This document shows, piece after piece, positions 1 through 10,963 of a DNA stretch of 64,000 nucleotides. The DNA is taken from the NCBI GenBank assembly GCA_004194705.1, contig SADC01001283.1, forward strand, positions 434,001 to 498,000, written 5' to 3'. Numbering within the stretch: the first letter of the stretch is position 1; every line of letters begins with the position of its first letter. The DNA is from Ditylenchus dipsaci. Its lineage: Eukaryota > Nematoda > Chromadorea > Rhabditida > Anguinidae. The notes under the pieces are model-generated. The model was not told the DNA's origin. It searched no databases and was given only the letters and a program-made list of their open reading frames with translations. Position numbers and translations under genes: made by a program.

Positions 1-616
1 ATTTTGAACTATTTTTAGATATACTAATGAATTTTTCTTCAAGTGATGAAATTTCGGAACCCAAAAAACTAGCTGAAGCACGAAAAAGAGGAGGGCTTTC
101 AAAAGTATGGTATAGATGCCCTTCGTCAAGCCAGAGAGGCTAAAGATAACTTACAACCTCGCCCAAGAGGTACCTACCCTCAAAGAAGAGTTGACCCCAC
201 TAAAACAGCAACTTGTGCAAAAGCTTTGAATAAAAAATCAACTAATTGCAAAAGTCTGACGGAAAATCGTCTAACTGAAAAATAACCACCAAAAATTAAA
301 ACCATCATAAAAAGTGTGTCAAGACTCTTAGTTAAAGGCAAAATTATGAGGGCAAAAATAGAAAAATCGTTTAAAATAAATGAGTTTGTGGTCTTGACAC
401 GATTTGGCAATTTTAGTCATTCTGACACGCCTTGACGTAAGCTTTATTTTAAAGCCATTTTTTAGTTTGTTATACATTTCTAAGTCCCGGCTAACATGTG
501 CTGGCCTACCCTAAGCCTTAGCCGGGCTTTAAAAAAACATTTTGTTAAAAAAGTATTTCTGTTGGAGAAAGCATGAAAAATCTTGAAAAAAACTGGCCAT
601 ACACTTCCCCGGATAC
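1..616 (-). other. Left-edge intron of ILVBL, with dispersed repeat
   Basis: No further ILVBL exon is visible after the donor at 616. Positions 480-540 hold a copy of a dispersed repeat (an AAGCCTTAGG-like stretch next to GTAGGCCAGC) that recurs near 4040, 29050, 34520, 43810, 47460, 49450, 56470 and 59960. The plus strand at 1-290 has a short degraded reading frame that I do not recognise. Confidence 0.5.
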
Positions 617-3600
617 CTTGAATCCCTTGGATTTGAAGAAAAGCCAGCCTCTTTGAGAACCATTTGATAGGGATACAGCACATCGATGGGAACTCTAAGA
701 AGACAGGACCCGGAGTGCCAGATTGAGCTATTTTAATAGCCTTCCGCAATGCAGGTACAATTTGCTTGAGCTGAGTGATTCTGGCTGTGTATTTGCATAG
801 AGGACGCAGTAAGACCAGCTGGTCAATATCCTGATGGTCGAGATTATATAGAAAATAGTTGAAAATTGGCCAATGGTAAAAAATACCTGCAGAGCTCCTC
901 TGAAAGAACATTTTGGTGATTTAACTGCTAGAAATGATAATTGATTATACCGATCTTTGAGTAGGGTTGGAGCAGCACCACCCAGCAGGACAAGTGGAGA
1001 CTCCGCCATTTGAGAATTTTTCAAGGCGGTTATGGAGTTAGTTATGCCTGAAAATAGATATACTGCATATATTAAACTTAATGGCCCTGTATAAACCCCA
1101 CCTGGTCCAGCAGTAACAGCTGCAACACCAAACTTTTGTCGCAGACGAGCCACTGAATCAGCTGCGAAAACGGCTGATACCTGGAATGAAAGATGTCGAA
1201 TCCTTAACTTTAGCCTTTCATCTGCATAAAAATTAAGGGGAGTATGGCTTAGGGTGGTTGGAATTTGACTAAAAGGATATTACACTTCGAGAAAGTCCTG
1301 GGGCTTCCACCTGGGGCTCTTGTAAAGAATCATAAGTGAAGTTGGAAATTTTTGAGATATATGGCTTAAAAATAGCAAATCGATGAGCAAGAGCCTACTT
1401 TTGAAAAATCTGTTATATATGCTTATATATGCTGAAGTTTTTGGACTTGACCTCTTTAAAGATCGTAAAGAGTATATCCAAATTTACTTGCCTCATGCCT
1501 GGTATCAATGATCCTGATTCCCAAGTTCTCACCTGCTGTCAAAATAGGGGATATGTGCCCACCACAGCTAAACTCAGCACCTATTCAATGATTAAGTGGA
1601 GATAAAATAAAATTACAGGGTGAAAATTTCTTCAACTCCATGTGCCTGAATAAAAAAATTATTCATTTTTCAAAAAAAATTAACATGTCAAAAGCTGTGT
1701 AGTAAGTGCCCGAATCGACTCAGAATTTCTCGCTAAACACGATGGTAATTTTTTTTGGAAAACGTAGTATTCGTGGGTCATCTGCAGTGATGTGTAATTC
1801 TCCGGCTCTGGGTCTGCTCTGGCTCCGACTCAGCTTGAGAGCCAGAGAAAAAAATTTCAAGTTAAGAGCCCGGAGCAAGAGCCAGAGAAGAGCCGGAGCA
1901 AGAGCCGGATCAAATTTTTTTAAACTAAGATTTCGGAGCCAGAGCAATTTTTTTCAAATTAAGATTTCGGAGTCAGAGCCGGAGCGAAAAACCGCAAAAA
2001 TACATCACTGGTCATGTGCCCCTGTGAAGCAGCCAAGTCAATATTTATGCTCATGCAACGTACAAGTGCCGATCTCGCCAACTTTTTCATTGATCAATTT
2101 GAGTCGAGTCAGGCACTTACTACTCACGACTATTGGAGTTCTCAAAGAAAAACTGTACCTACTTTAAGAACAGAAGCGACTAACTCACCACCATGACGAG
2201 TTGAATTTTCGTCTACCTGAAATTTCCAGTTTCTTTGGAAATCGAAATGGACTTGGTCAGCTAGGTCCAACACTTTTTACCATAATTTTAAGTCTTTTAC
2301 CAGCTGTGTTTGGTCAGGCAGTCCATGGTTCTCATTTTTAGATTATTTATATTGCTGCTAAGACGTTTTGTTGTTTTGATTTTTTGCAGTTTGGAAATAC
2401 GTTTGAGCCCGTCCAAACGTTCTATGACCTACTCTGTGCCTAAGGCTGAACCTAAATTTAGAAAAATTTGCTGAAAACAGCTGGAAAACACTGAACAGCC
2501 AAATGTACGCCGCAATCCCTTTATGTTTTAATGCTATTTTTTAATTTGAGTCACAAGCACGTTTTTTGAATTCAGGAGTGCAATAAGAATAATTACGGCA
2601 GCTGAAATTGAAATCCTTGCTATTTAGGGTACAGTCTGACCATAGAAAACTGACAAACGACTTACAAAATCAGGAATAGTAAACCATTAACATTCGGAGC
2701 TCGAGCGGTCACTTTGCTACGTACGACGTAGAGTTTCCTGCTGAATAGATGGTGTTTTCGGTTTAAAAATTTTCGAAAAAAAAAGTTTCGCTGGAGCCCT
2801 TTGAGCTGTGGATGTTTTTAATATTTATGTCTTGACAGCAGAAAAAAATGCCATAACTTGCTGTATACTCAAGGATTTTGTGTTTTGTGAAAAATATTTT
2901 GTAGAGGAGAGTCGGCCTTATCCAACAGAGGAAGGGGGGTATTTGCCTTGGTTCCCCCTGTTATTTTTTGTTACATTTTAGGCTTAGGCAAAGGTAGGTC
3001 AGAGTATGTTAGCACGGACTCAAACATATTTTAGACTTAACTTTGACTGTGTTGTTCCAGCGCCAAGATCTGCGCCAGCGCTGGGCCCGGGTTGATAATT
3101 TTGTATTTGCTGTAAATTTTATGAAAAAGTTCTATTTTTTGAACAGTATGTTTTTTACAGTGAGAGTAATAATAATTTTTTGTTATCTATATCTATTAGC
3201 AGCATACCGTTTATACTTCCTCTATCAATTCCTCATGGTGAGTGAATATTGGAATACAGGGTGTTTCAAGAAATTCGCAGGTTTTGAAATGGCTATAACT
3301 TTTTTCTAGATCGGATTTCTGTTTTCGCCAATCGTTTTCTCTTGACGGGCCATCTCGTTAAGTGTATAATGTCAAAAATACAATTTTTGCTTGGTCCCCT
3401 CTGTGGTTGTGGTCCTGGTTAGTGGGTGACGCCAAAAAGGGCTAAAACCCGAACCACAGATAAGACCAAGCGAAAGTCGTATTTTTGACATTATACACTT
3501 AACGAAATTTCCCGTCAAGAGAAAATGATTGCCGGAAACAGAAATTCGAAATTCGATCTATAAAAAAAAGTTATAGCCATTTTAAATCCTGCGGATTTCT

Positions 3601-6093
3601 TGAAACACCCTGTATTTCCCCTATGCTAAGTAATAAGTATATATGAGGTGGGGTTATTAAAGAGTCGGGAGTTCATGAAAGGAATGAGGTATCCAAATAA
3701 GTTTTGTGAAAAAAGTTATGTGAATTACTTTTTTAACAATAGCATAGGATACAATGGTTATGTTTAAAAAAATAGTAATAAACTAAAAGATCAAGGAAAA
3801 TAAATAAAAGAAATAAAAGATTGAAAGCAATGAAAGAAATTGCAGCACGAAAATTCAGATAATTTAGCTTAAAATTAAGAATGATTGTCTTTTTCAATCA
3901 ACTTTCCGTTCAATTTTGAAAACAGCGCCGGGGCCAGCGCCGACCAAAATTTTTCATTGGCTCCAGCGCCGAGCGCCGACCCGGCGCTGTTTTTTCTCGG
4001 GGCGGCACCGTAACAACACTGATCTTTGAGTCTGTCCTAACATACACTGGCCTATTTTCGCCTGAGCTTAAGCCTAAAAAATAACGAAAAAATTCAACAG
4101 TGGGGACCAAGGCAAAACCACCAGCCCCCCCCCCTCCCCTTTGTTGGATAGGGCCAGAGAGTCTGAGCTATCTTTCCAGCTATCTAGCTTTCCCTAGATT
4201 TACCCTATATGTCATTTGAAATTCAAAACTGGATAACCCTAAGGATTAAAATGTAAGACTCTGATTGACTCATTTTCAAATGGCCACAACTTTTTCACAC
4301 TAGACAGTTTGAATAACGACAGTACAGTTTTGTAGCAAATTTCATGAAGATTACGAAACAGCAAAAGTTTGGTTCTTTAGGGTTATCTGGATCACATCTT
4401 AGGAGCTCCTCAGCATATATGCTTTATAAGAAAGGTTTATACAGGGTGTCTCAAAAGTATTGGATATTTTTCAAAAATTTTGTTTAGGTAGCCACTTGTT
4501 CGGTCGATACCCGATTTTTAGCGAAAAAAAAAGCATCTATTTGTCTTGAGAGAAGTTTGAAATTTAAAGAGCAATTTCACATGGAAACTGACCATGCTGA
4601 ATACGAATCTGGTGTCAGAATTGCAAGTTGTGATCGTGAAAAAATACTATATAACCATCGTGTAGAAGTGCTCAAGCCGAGTATAACGAGCCTAAATGTG
4701 TATTTAAGTACAGTCGACGCTCTCCATAACGGACCCGAAGGGGCCGACTTTTTCGTCCGTTATAGAGAGCGTCCGTTATGTAGAGCGTCGATTTAGGTCA
4801 AATTATACTAACTCTGACCAAATCGGCTAAATTTTTTGTCCGTTATGGAGAGCTGTCCGTTATGGAGGGGTCCGTTATGGAGAGCGTCGACTGTATGACC
4901 AAAACAGCCCACCTGTATCTATTTAAAAAAGGGGTCATTTTTAGAGGTTAAAAATAATTATTTAACTGTAAAAGGCCATATCTCAAAATTTTCCAGGATG
5001 AATTGGTGTTGACACCTGAGAACATATTGCTCGGCGTTAAATTCGGAGTCGATTGGTATATAACATGTACGGTAGAAAAAAATCGAAAAAATGGCGGTGC
5101 CAGATTCCATATGAAAAACATCCAAAATTACAGATTATGTCTCTTAAATGTTTTTTTTGTTTTTTTAAAGCACTGACTTGCTGTTCTTTGAAACCCCCCA
5201 CCAGGGCAAAAACTCAAAATTTTGATGACCACATTTTATTTTTCTGATCACGCTTTCACATTTAAGTCGACCACGCTGAGCATGAATCTGGCCTCAGAAT
5301 TAGCATACTTTCAATAAAAAGTGAATATTCCTGAGAAATTTCCGGTGGGACGCTTTATCTCTTATCTACAGGTCCTTTTAGGGCGAAAAATTTGTTTGAA
5401 GAACTTTTTTTGCTGTTTAGATCCCTATGTCTCTAATTTTATACATTCATTCACAGTATTTTTTTCTGCAGCGTGAAAGAGATGTCAATTATGCGTCTAA
5501 TAGTATATAATCAGTGAATATAAAGAATAAAAAAAGATTAAGGAATTTTAAAGAGAAAAAATACTAACTTTTTAGGAATTTCCAACAAAATATTAAAAAA
5601 AACGCGCTTAAGAACACAGTGAACCGGAGGGAAATTTTTGCCAAAAAATTACGGTAACAACGTGATCTGCCAAATTACAGAAAACGTCTCTTAAAAACTT
5701 TCAATGTTCAAAGAGCTCCAGCGGAACTTTTTTCTCAAAAATTTTCAAACCGATAACACCATCTTGTTCAGCAGGAAATTATATGTCCAACAAGCAAAGT
5801 GGCCGCTCGGCGCTCTGAGTGTTAAAGTGTTGGACCCAGCTGTGGTCCCAATTGAGAAGGTGCCAGATTGTCGGAGGCCTAACTATACCTGAAAAATGGC
5901 AGAAAAGAAGGCTTGACGATTTGATAATAGGTCGGAAAAAATTTTCTAAATTATATGCAGATCTGATTGGTGTATAGAATCCAATGAACATGCATACCTT
6001 AGCATCTGCTAAACTTTGAATTCCTATCAATCTTTTGAATAAAAACAGGAAAAAGACAGCAGCAATAAAAGAGATTATCAAAAATAAAGCCAT
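617..6093 (-). CDS. ILVBL: ILVBL / 2-hydroxyacyl-CoA lyase 2 (TPP enzyme), 5' part of gene
   Basis: Thiamine-pyrophosphate-dependent enzyme of the acetolactate-synthase-like family; in animals it is ER-membrane anchored and cleaves 2-hydroxyacyl-CoA. Eight exons on the minus strand: 5998-6093, 2163-2216, 1617-1645, 1492-1567, 1102-1180, 951-1047, 887-899, 617-830. All intron phases agree. Exon 1 encodes a short N-terminus with one hydrophobic anchor ([19 protein letters not shown]). Next come [32 protein letters not shown], then [13 protein letters not shown] with the Glu that activates TPP in this family, [18 protein letters not shown], and [11 protein letters not shown] followed by IDVLYP. 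These match the N-terminal TPP-binding domain of animal ILVBL. One base is missing in the CCC run at 688-690, shifting frame before IDVLYP. The intron after exon 4 uses a GC donor, and exon 7 is only 13 nt. The ATG follows TTTAG directly. The central and C-terminal domains must lie beyond position 1. The family assignment is secure; exon 1 is less so. Confidence 0.9.
1780..2010. repeat. Purine-rich GAGCC low-complexity repeat in ILVBL intron 2
   Basis: Imperfect repeats of GAGCCAGAGC and GGAGCAAGAGCC, in an intron that would otherwise be short. The open frames on both strands here are by-products of the low complexity. Confidence 0.7.
3047..4021. mobile_element. hAT-like MITE, GTTGTTCC family, copy 1
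   Basis: Ends are CTGTGTTGTTCCAGCGCC and, at the right, inverted AACAACACTG with GGCGCT-rich subterminal DNA. Flanking 8-mers are AACTTTGA (3039-3046) and ATCTTTGA (4022-4029), one mismatch. 8-bp duplications and a C/TAGTG-type end are hAT hallmarks. No transposase is present. Other copies: 56968-57906 and 60492-62011. Confidence 0.75.
3257..3612. mobile_element. TA-flanked MITE (CAGGGTGTTTCAAG), nested
   Basis: Inverted ends CAGGGTGTTTCAAGAAATTC and its complement, flanked by TA on both sides. The element is palindromic over most of its 356 bp and sits inside the 3047-4021 element, so it is younger. Tc1/mariner-like by ends and target. Confidence 0.8.
4711..4893. mobile_element. TA-flanked MITE, CAGTCGACGCTCTCC family
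   Basis: Ends CAGTCGACGCTCTCCATAAC and its complement, with TA on each side. The end-adjacent motif GTTATGGAGAG recurs several times inside. pogo/Tc1-like non-autonomous element; one of a set of CAGTCGA-ended elements in this window. Confidence 0.85.
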
Positions 6094-6464
6094 CTAAATA
6101 AGTTGCTAAAATTTAACTGCAAAATTTTGTCAAGAAAAAGTGATTTCAATTATTTTTTACCGGTAGTTTATAAGACTGACCAATCACGTAAATATTTATA
6201 GGTCAATGTATGTCGTAAATATTTACAACTAACAAGATAAGAGATTGACTAAAAAATATTTACATTTCCTTTTGATCAAAAAAGGTTGAATTGCAAAAAA
6301 AACTGGAATGTTGAGAGAAAATTATAAAAACTCCTTGATAAATTTTCAAGGATTAATAGCGCCAGGTGCTCTATTTTAGTATTTTTTCGTTTTCGGTTAT
6401 ATAAGCTCTTTTAGGAAAAAATTGCCAAGTAAGTTTATTGAACTTTCTGTTAAGATATTTTTTT

Positions 6465-7586
6465 TAGAGATGGAAAATAACGTGCGGACGGGATAACGGG
6501 ACGGGATTTTCGGCCAAAATTTTTGCGGGACGGGATTGCGGGGTTCCGAAAATTTTCGGGCGGGATCCCGCGGGATCCCGCACGCTACGTGCGGGGTTTT
6601 CTTAATTTGCGGGAAAACACGCATATAACATTTATTGATATATCCACCCATATACAACTTCCGACGAGCAAATTAATGACGATAATTGAGGATAGGAAGA
6701 GCTTTGTTCAGAAAAATCAACATCTCGGCGTTTTCTGGTTTCAAGTTGCTTCTTCTGTTGTAGTACACATCTCTGGCCACGTAGAGTACTTGCTCACTCG
6801 TTTGGCTGGTAGCAATACGAGAGAGAAATCGACGCGCAAACTTCACAATATTTGGATAATTCATCTCATTTGGCGAAAGAGAAGAACAAAGAGTGAAATT
6901 TAACCATATTTATTCGATAAGTCTACCATCCAAAATTGCAGAGCAACCTCATTTGGATGGAGACACTTCAATTTGTTTTAATAATTCACGATCTGACACA
7001 TCCACTATTGGTTTGAAGGTTGGAGCATCAACAATTGCAAACAAAAGATTCTCACAAGCGATAAGGTGTACTATTTTCTTGTCCAAGGAGGAGAGCTGAC
7101 CTAAAGAAGACAACCGCTATAAGAAACGCTTCAAAAAGATAAATTTTCACAAACCTTGTCGATTAATCTTGACAGAATGATGCATCGCGTTCTTTTGCAA
7201 CGCTTTGTTCTCTTCGACTTCCTTGAGCCTATTTGCAAATTCTTCGTGAGGATTGGCATGTGTAAAGAGCGCTTTTGTACTTCGATCGTTTATCTGAATT
7301 GTTCGCTCGCAGGCACCACACTTCGCTTCAGTTGCCGACAACTTTGTGAAAAGTCCGATTTTCCATATTGCACTCATCTAGAAACGAGCAATAAATAAAC
7401 GGAAAAAACGTTCCGCAAATATTTTCTGTAAAATTACAAAATGGCATGCGGGATTAAGTCAAAAAACGGGACGGGATTGCGGGATTTCAAAATGGTGCGG
7501 GCGGGATTGCGGGACGGGATTTTAGCCTAAAATCGTGCGGGACGGGACGGGGTCCCGTGCGGGACCCCGTCCCGTTTCCATCTCTA
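6465..7586 (-). mobile_element. Internally deleted hAT element (TAGAGATGG ends)
   Basis: Inverted ends TAGAGATGG and CCATCTCTA are flanked by perfect 8-bp duplications ATTTTTTT (6457-6464 and 7587-7594). Near each end are clusters of GGGACGGGATTGCGGG-like motifs, which could be transposase-binding sites. Minus-strand coding remnants match the first and last parts of a hAT transposase; the catalytic middle is gone. The element at 40876-42377 has the same ends. Confidence 0.85.
6673..7377 (-). pseudogene. hAT transposase remnant: BED zinc finger plus C-terminal dimerisation domain
   Basis: Reading the minus strand, the frame at 7377-7147 encodes a BED-type zinc finger: IWKIGLFTKL, then CGACERTIQIN with the CxxC pair, then the histidine part. 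The frame at 6864-6673 encodes [20 protein letters not shown] followed by [10 protein letters not shown] and [14 protein letters not shown], which is the hAT C-terminal dimerisation domain. Nothing between them resembles the RNase-H-like catalytic core. This is the expected product of a large internal deletion, so the element would need transposase from elsewhere. Confidence 0.75.
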
Positions 7587-7946
7587 ATTTTTTTGTGTGT
7601 TTTGAAACTGTGATGCTGAATTCAAAGTTTTTGAAAATGAAGTGGCAGGATTCAGCATTAGGATTTTTTGTCAAAATTTTTGAATTCTGGGAACAAGAAT
7701 CCTTGCGGGTTCCGATGTTGCTGCCAAGTATATACAAGTGAATCACGGTTATTCTTAAAAAGACCTTATTTTGCTCTTTGAAAAGTGAGTCAGATGCGGA
7801 AGTCATATCCATACCTGCAGTGCCGCCAAAAACGCCGCCGGCGCTGAGAAGCCAGAAGATCACCGCCACCGCCCGGGCCGGCGCCAGTGCCGGTTACATT
7901 CTATGGTGCCACATTTTTGTCTGTTTTTTCCCTTTCAGCAGATTGA

Positions 7947-8136
7947 AGGACCATGGTTTTTGCGCGCAGCGGCGCATGCAAAATTTGAATTGGCAGGGGA
8001 TACCTCTCTTTCGTTTATCCGTGCACTCTTTCGAGTCGTTTCGAATGACCCAAAAGAGTATAATTCTAGACGAAAGAGAAATGTCCCCGCCAATTCAAAT
8101 ATCGCACATGTCGTTGCGTCCAAAAACTATGGCCCT
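7947..8136. mobile_element. TTAA-flanked MITE, AGGACCATGG family
   Basis: Left TTGA (mutated TTAA) then AGGACCATGGTTTTTGCGCG; right inverted copy then TTAA at 8137-8140. Arms cover nearly the whole element. A closely related copy lies at 27897-28087. Confidence 0.75.
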
Positions 8137-8479
8137 TTAAAGGGGCTTAAACTTTTTGAGAAAAATCGATGGTGCGCATCAGAATGTCACTTTGATCGGC
8201 TTAATCGCCGAGTGAGCCTAATCGCCAATAGCCGAGTGAGGGTTTGGAAAAGTTAGGATTCGAGTGAGGGTTCGGATTTTGAGCACTTCCTCACTCTCCA
8301 AACACTCACTCTGACTCCTCAGGAAAAAAATGTGCCACCAACCCCCCCCCCTTCTCTGCCCTCTTCTGTGCCCCCCCCCTGGCTACGCCGATGAGCCAAT
8401 TTGTAAGGTCCTGAAACCATCTGGAGGCTATTTAAACCATCGAACAAGCGCCCCAGTATACCTCAAGGGCATTCAGAGC

Positions 8480-8840
8480 CATACCTGCGAGGGCGCCGGC
8501 TCCAGGCAAAATTTCACCATGTTCGGGCGCCAGCGGCGCCGGCGCCCGCTGCCCTATTTGTAGCGGCGCCGGCGCCCAGCTTCGAGAAACCATTAAAGTA
8601 CTGCATTTTTTTTTAATATTTTGTTGACATTTTAAAGCTTTTTTAGTATTTTTTATATCGTGATATCAATGAAACAAAAATTTCGAAGTTTAACAAATAT
8701 CATGAACCCCGGCGCCGCCTCTTTTGGAGAGCCGGCGGCAGGATGGCGCCGGCGCCGGCGCCAGCGCGAATTTTCAAGAGGCGCCGGCGCCGATCCGGCG
8801 CCCTGCGCCGAATTCAAAGTGGCGCCGGTGCCGATTCTTG
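8480..8840. repeat. GGCGCC-rich palindromic repeats
   Basis: Dense runs of GGCGCCGGCGCC on both strands, very GC-rich against an AT-rich background. They probably come from GC-rich TE ends like those of the GTTGTTCC family. A similar block lies at 7800-7890. I could not define element borders. Confidence 0.6.
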
Positions 8841-9452
8841 AAAAGTTTTAATCTGAACTAATCACACCAAGTAAACAACCACTTGAAGCAAAAAAAATTT
8901 TTACTTTTGCGGTTTCCAAAACTTGTTTTCTGAACTAACTCGGGCATGCTGAAGATGGTTTGGTAGTGGTAAATTGCCGTTTTAGAGGGTGTTTTTTGAG
9001 TATTGGGAAATAATTGATCTTATAAAAATTCAATTTTACGAAAACTCAAAAATACCTTGCAAAACGGCATTTTACCACTATCAAACCATCTTCAGCATGC
9101 CCGAATTAGTCCAGAAAACAGGTTTTGGAACCCGAAAAACTTAAAATCAATTTTACTCCAAGTGGACGATCATTTAGTTTTGTTGGTTCGGGGGAGTTTT
9201 CCAAATTTGCAACGTTTTGTAGCCACTAAAGCCACGAAATGTAACCAAAGGTTAAGGGTTGAGTAAAATAAGGTGTGCAACCAAGGAATGAGAACCAGCA
9301 ACCTCGGTGATGTGACAATATATTAAGCTCTACACTAACGAAGCTCTACAGCGGTAAAGGGCAAATCGGAATTTTGCCGCAAATCTGTTTTTGCAGCAAA
9401 AAGTCGGAATTTTGCCGCAAATAGTCGGAATTTGCCGGCATAATATCTTTTA

Positions 9453-9882
9453 GTTTGCCTAAAAGCTCGAAAATGCCACCAAAAAGATCTTTTCTGCCAC
9501 CAAAAACTTAAAACCTAAATATTTTAAAGCTTTTGTTTCAACTTTTTTAAATTTTTTTCACTATAGTGTAGCCCAGAATCTCAGCTTTCCAACAAGCCGT
9601 CAGCTGACCAAATGGTGTTTCAAAAAGTTGGAGGAAAAGGTCTTTGAATATAGAAAAATTTTCCGAAAATTTGGTCCATTTGAAGACTTTTTACTCCAAC
9701 TTTTTGAAACCTCATTTGGTCAATTGATAGCACATCAGAAAGTTGAGATCTTGAACTACACGATACTAAAAAAACGAAATAGTCAAAAAAAAGTTAAGAT
9801 AAAAAGTCAATTTAATGTGAATTTTGGTTTTCGGTGGTGGAAAAGATCTTTTGGTGGCATTTTCGAGCTTTTTGGCGAACCA
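9453..9882. mobile_element. Palindromic MITE (AAAGCTCGAAAATGCCACC arms)
   Basis: Outer arms are GCTCGAAAATGCCACCAAAA at the left and its complement at the right; inner arms near 9585-9740 share CAACTTTTTGAAAC. The MULE-like element at 9886 is inserted right next to its right arm. Exact ends are approximate. Confidence 0.55.
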
Positions 9883-10000
9883 AATGGCTATAAGTGGTTT
9901 GCGCCCTCAAAATGCTTATTTACGCCCTCAAATTACTCATTTACGCCCTCAAATTTCTTTTTTACGCCCTCAATTTCTTTTTTAAGATCGTTTTCTCGAG

Positions 10001-10924
10001 ATGCTGAAGAAGCGAGGGCCTGCTATCGAGTGGAAAAATATTATGCTTTGCAAGAACAAGGAAGAGATCGACGGCTGGCTTGCTGAACACGGGAAGGATT
10101 ATTGCTACGACCACGCTGAAGAGGGAATCAAGGCAGCTACCGATCTCTACGTGTGCCACAACTCGAAGAAGAAGCGACAAGGGAAGTTCGACTGCAAGGC
10201 TCGTATGCGCGTCCGCCACTCAAAAGATCTCACTAGTTCGCTCATCCAGACAACCGGTTTACATGACCACAAGCGACTCAAGGACAACGGGCTCAGCACT
10301 CCAGTCAAAGAAAAAATTCAAGCGTTAGATGAGCCTAACATTGGGAAGACAGCACGCCAGATTCAACGAGCACTCCAAGTTAGATAATGAATATGCGTGA
10401 GTCTGATTTAATCGAAACTTTCAGGACGATCCAAGCAATCCGAAAAGTAACATGCGCAAAGCAATGGAGAAGCTGCGAGACGAGAAGCGAACATTTGTTC
10501 CTTTCATGCTGGATGGTGATTACATATGTCTGGTCCAATCTTCAAACTGTGCCGAAGAGCGAGATCTTCAAGAACTCTGGACAGAGCTACAGCAGGCTAA
10601 GCAAGATGAAGACCCGCAGTTTAAGTTCTCCAGCTGGTAATCCACATTTTGCAATAAATGAAACAACCTAACTGCAGTCTGTTTAGGGATCGGTACAAGA
10701 CTCTCCGTAGTTCCTTTTATCAACTCGATCATTCACCTGTTTACCCAGGTATCATCCGCTGCAGCTGCCCTGAAGGAATCAAGGATGAGTATTGCAAGCA
10801 CTCTCTTCTGCTGATGGAAAAGGAGAATTTGATCGAACCGCTTGCCCGACCACTGGAGGGACGCCGAACTCCAGGAAGAAAGAAGAAAGTTGGGCGTGCT
10901 TTAGAATTCTTGTCAAGTCATTAA
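10001..10924 (+). CDS. MULE-derived FLYWCH-like plus SWIM zinc-finger protein, no DDE domain
   Basis: Three exons, 10001-10378, 10425-10636 and 10687-10924, with short TTTCAG/TTTAG introns and consistent phases, give 275 residues with no frameshift. The N-terminal ~105 residues look like the FLYWCH/GCM1-WRKY-type DNA-binding domain of MULE transposases: the order is DLYVCHNSKKK, then FDCKARMRVR, then GLHDHKR, placing the C-C-H-H ligands. The C-terminus carries a SWIM finger, IRCSCPEGIKDEYCKH (CxC...CxH). The middle (~70 residues, acidic, MLDGDYICLVQSSN) has no DDE catalytic pattern. MULE transposases usually have a DDE core between these two domains, so this is a core-less derivative or a separate accessory protein. 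A polyadenylation signal follows at 10958. The gene lies wholly inside the element at 9886-11526. Confidence 0.75.
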
Positions 10925-10957
10925 ATTGTTGGATAATTGTTATTGTTGAATACGGCA

Positions 10958-10963
10958 AATAAA
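10958..10963 (+). terminator. Polyadenylation signal AATAAA of the FLYWCH+SWIM gene
   Basis: AATAAA 34 nt after the stop codon at 10922-10924. Confidence 0.6.

Larger units (their letters stand above)
2217..5997. other. ILVBL intron 1, filled with transposons
   Basis: This 3.8-kb interval separates the anchor exon from the first catalytic-domain exon. It holds the hAT-like element 3047-4021 with a nested MITE, the TA MITE 4711-4893, and a single CAGGGTGTCTC end near 4442. No other gene is supported; 4900-5990 is AT-rich with no recognisable structure. Confidence 0.7.

Noticed and set aside
480..600. A possible further ILVBL exon after an AACAG acceptor
   Set aside because: The frame runs into a dispersed repeat and a stop, and does not resemble the family; the real next exon is probably off the left edge.
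1706..2167. A 153-aa open frame on the plus strand
   Set aside because: Built on GAGCC low-complexity repeats in an ILVBL intron, and its far end overlaps a conserved ILVBL exon on the other strand.
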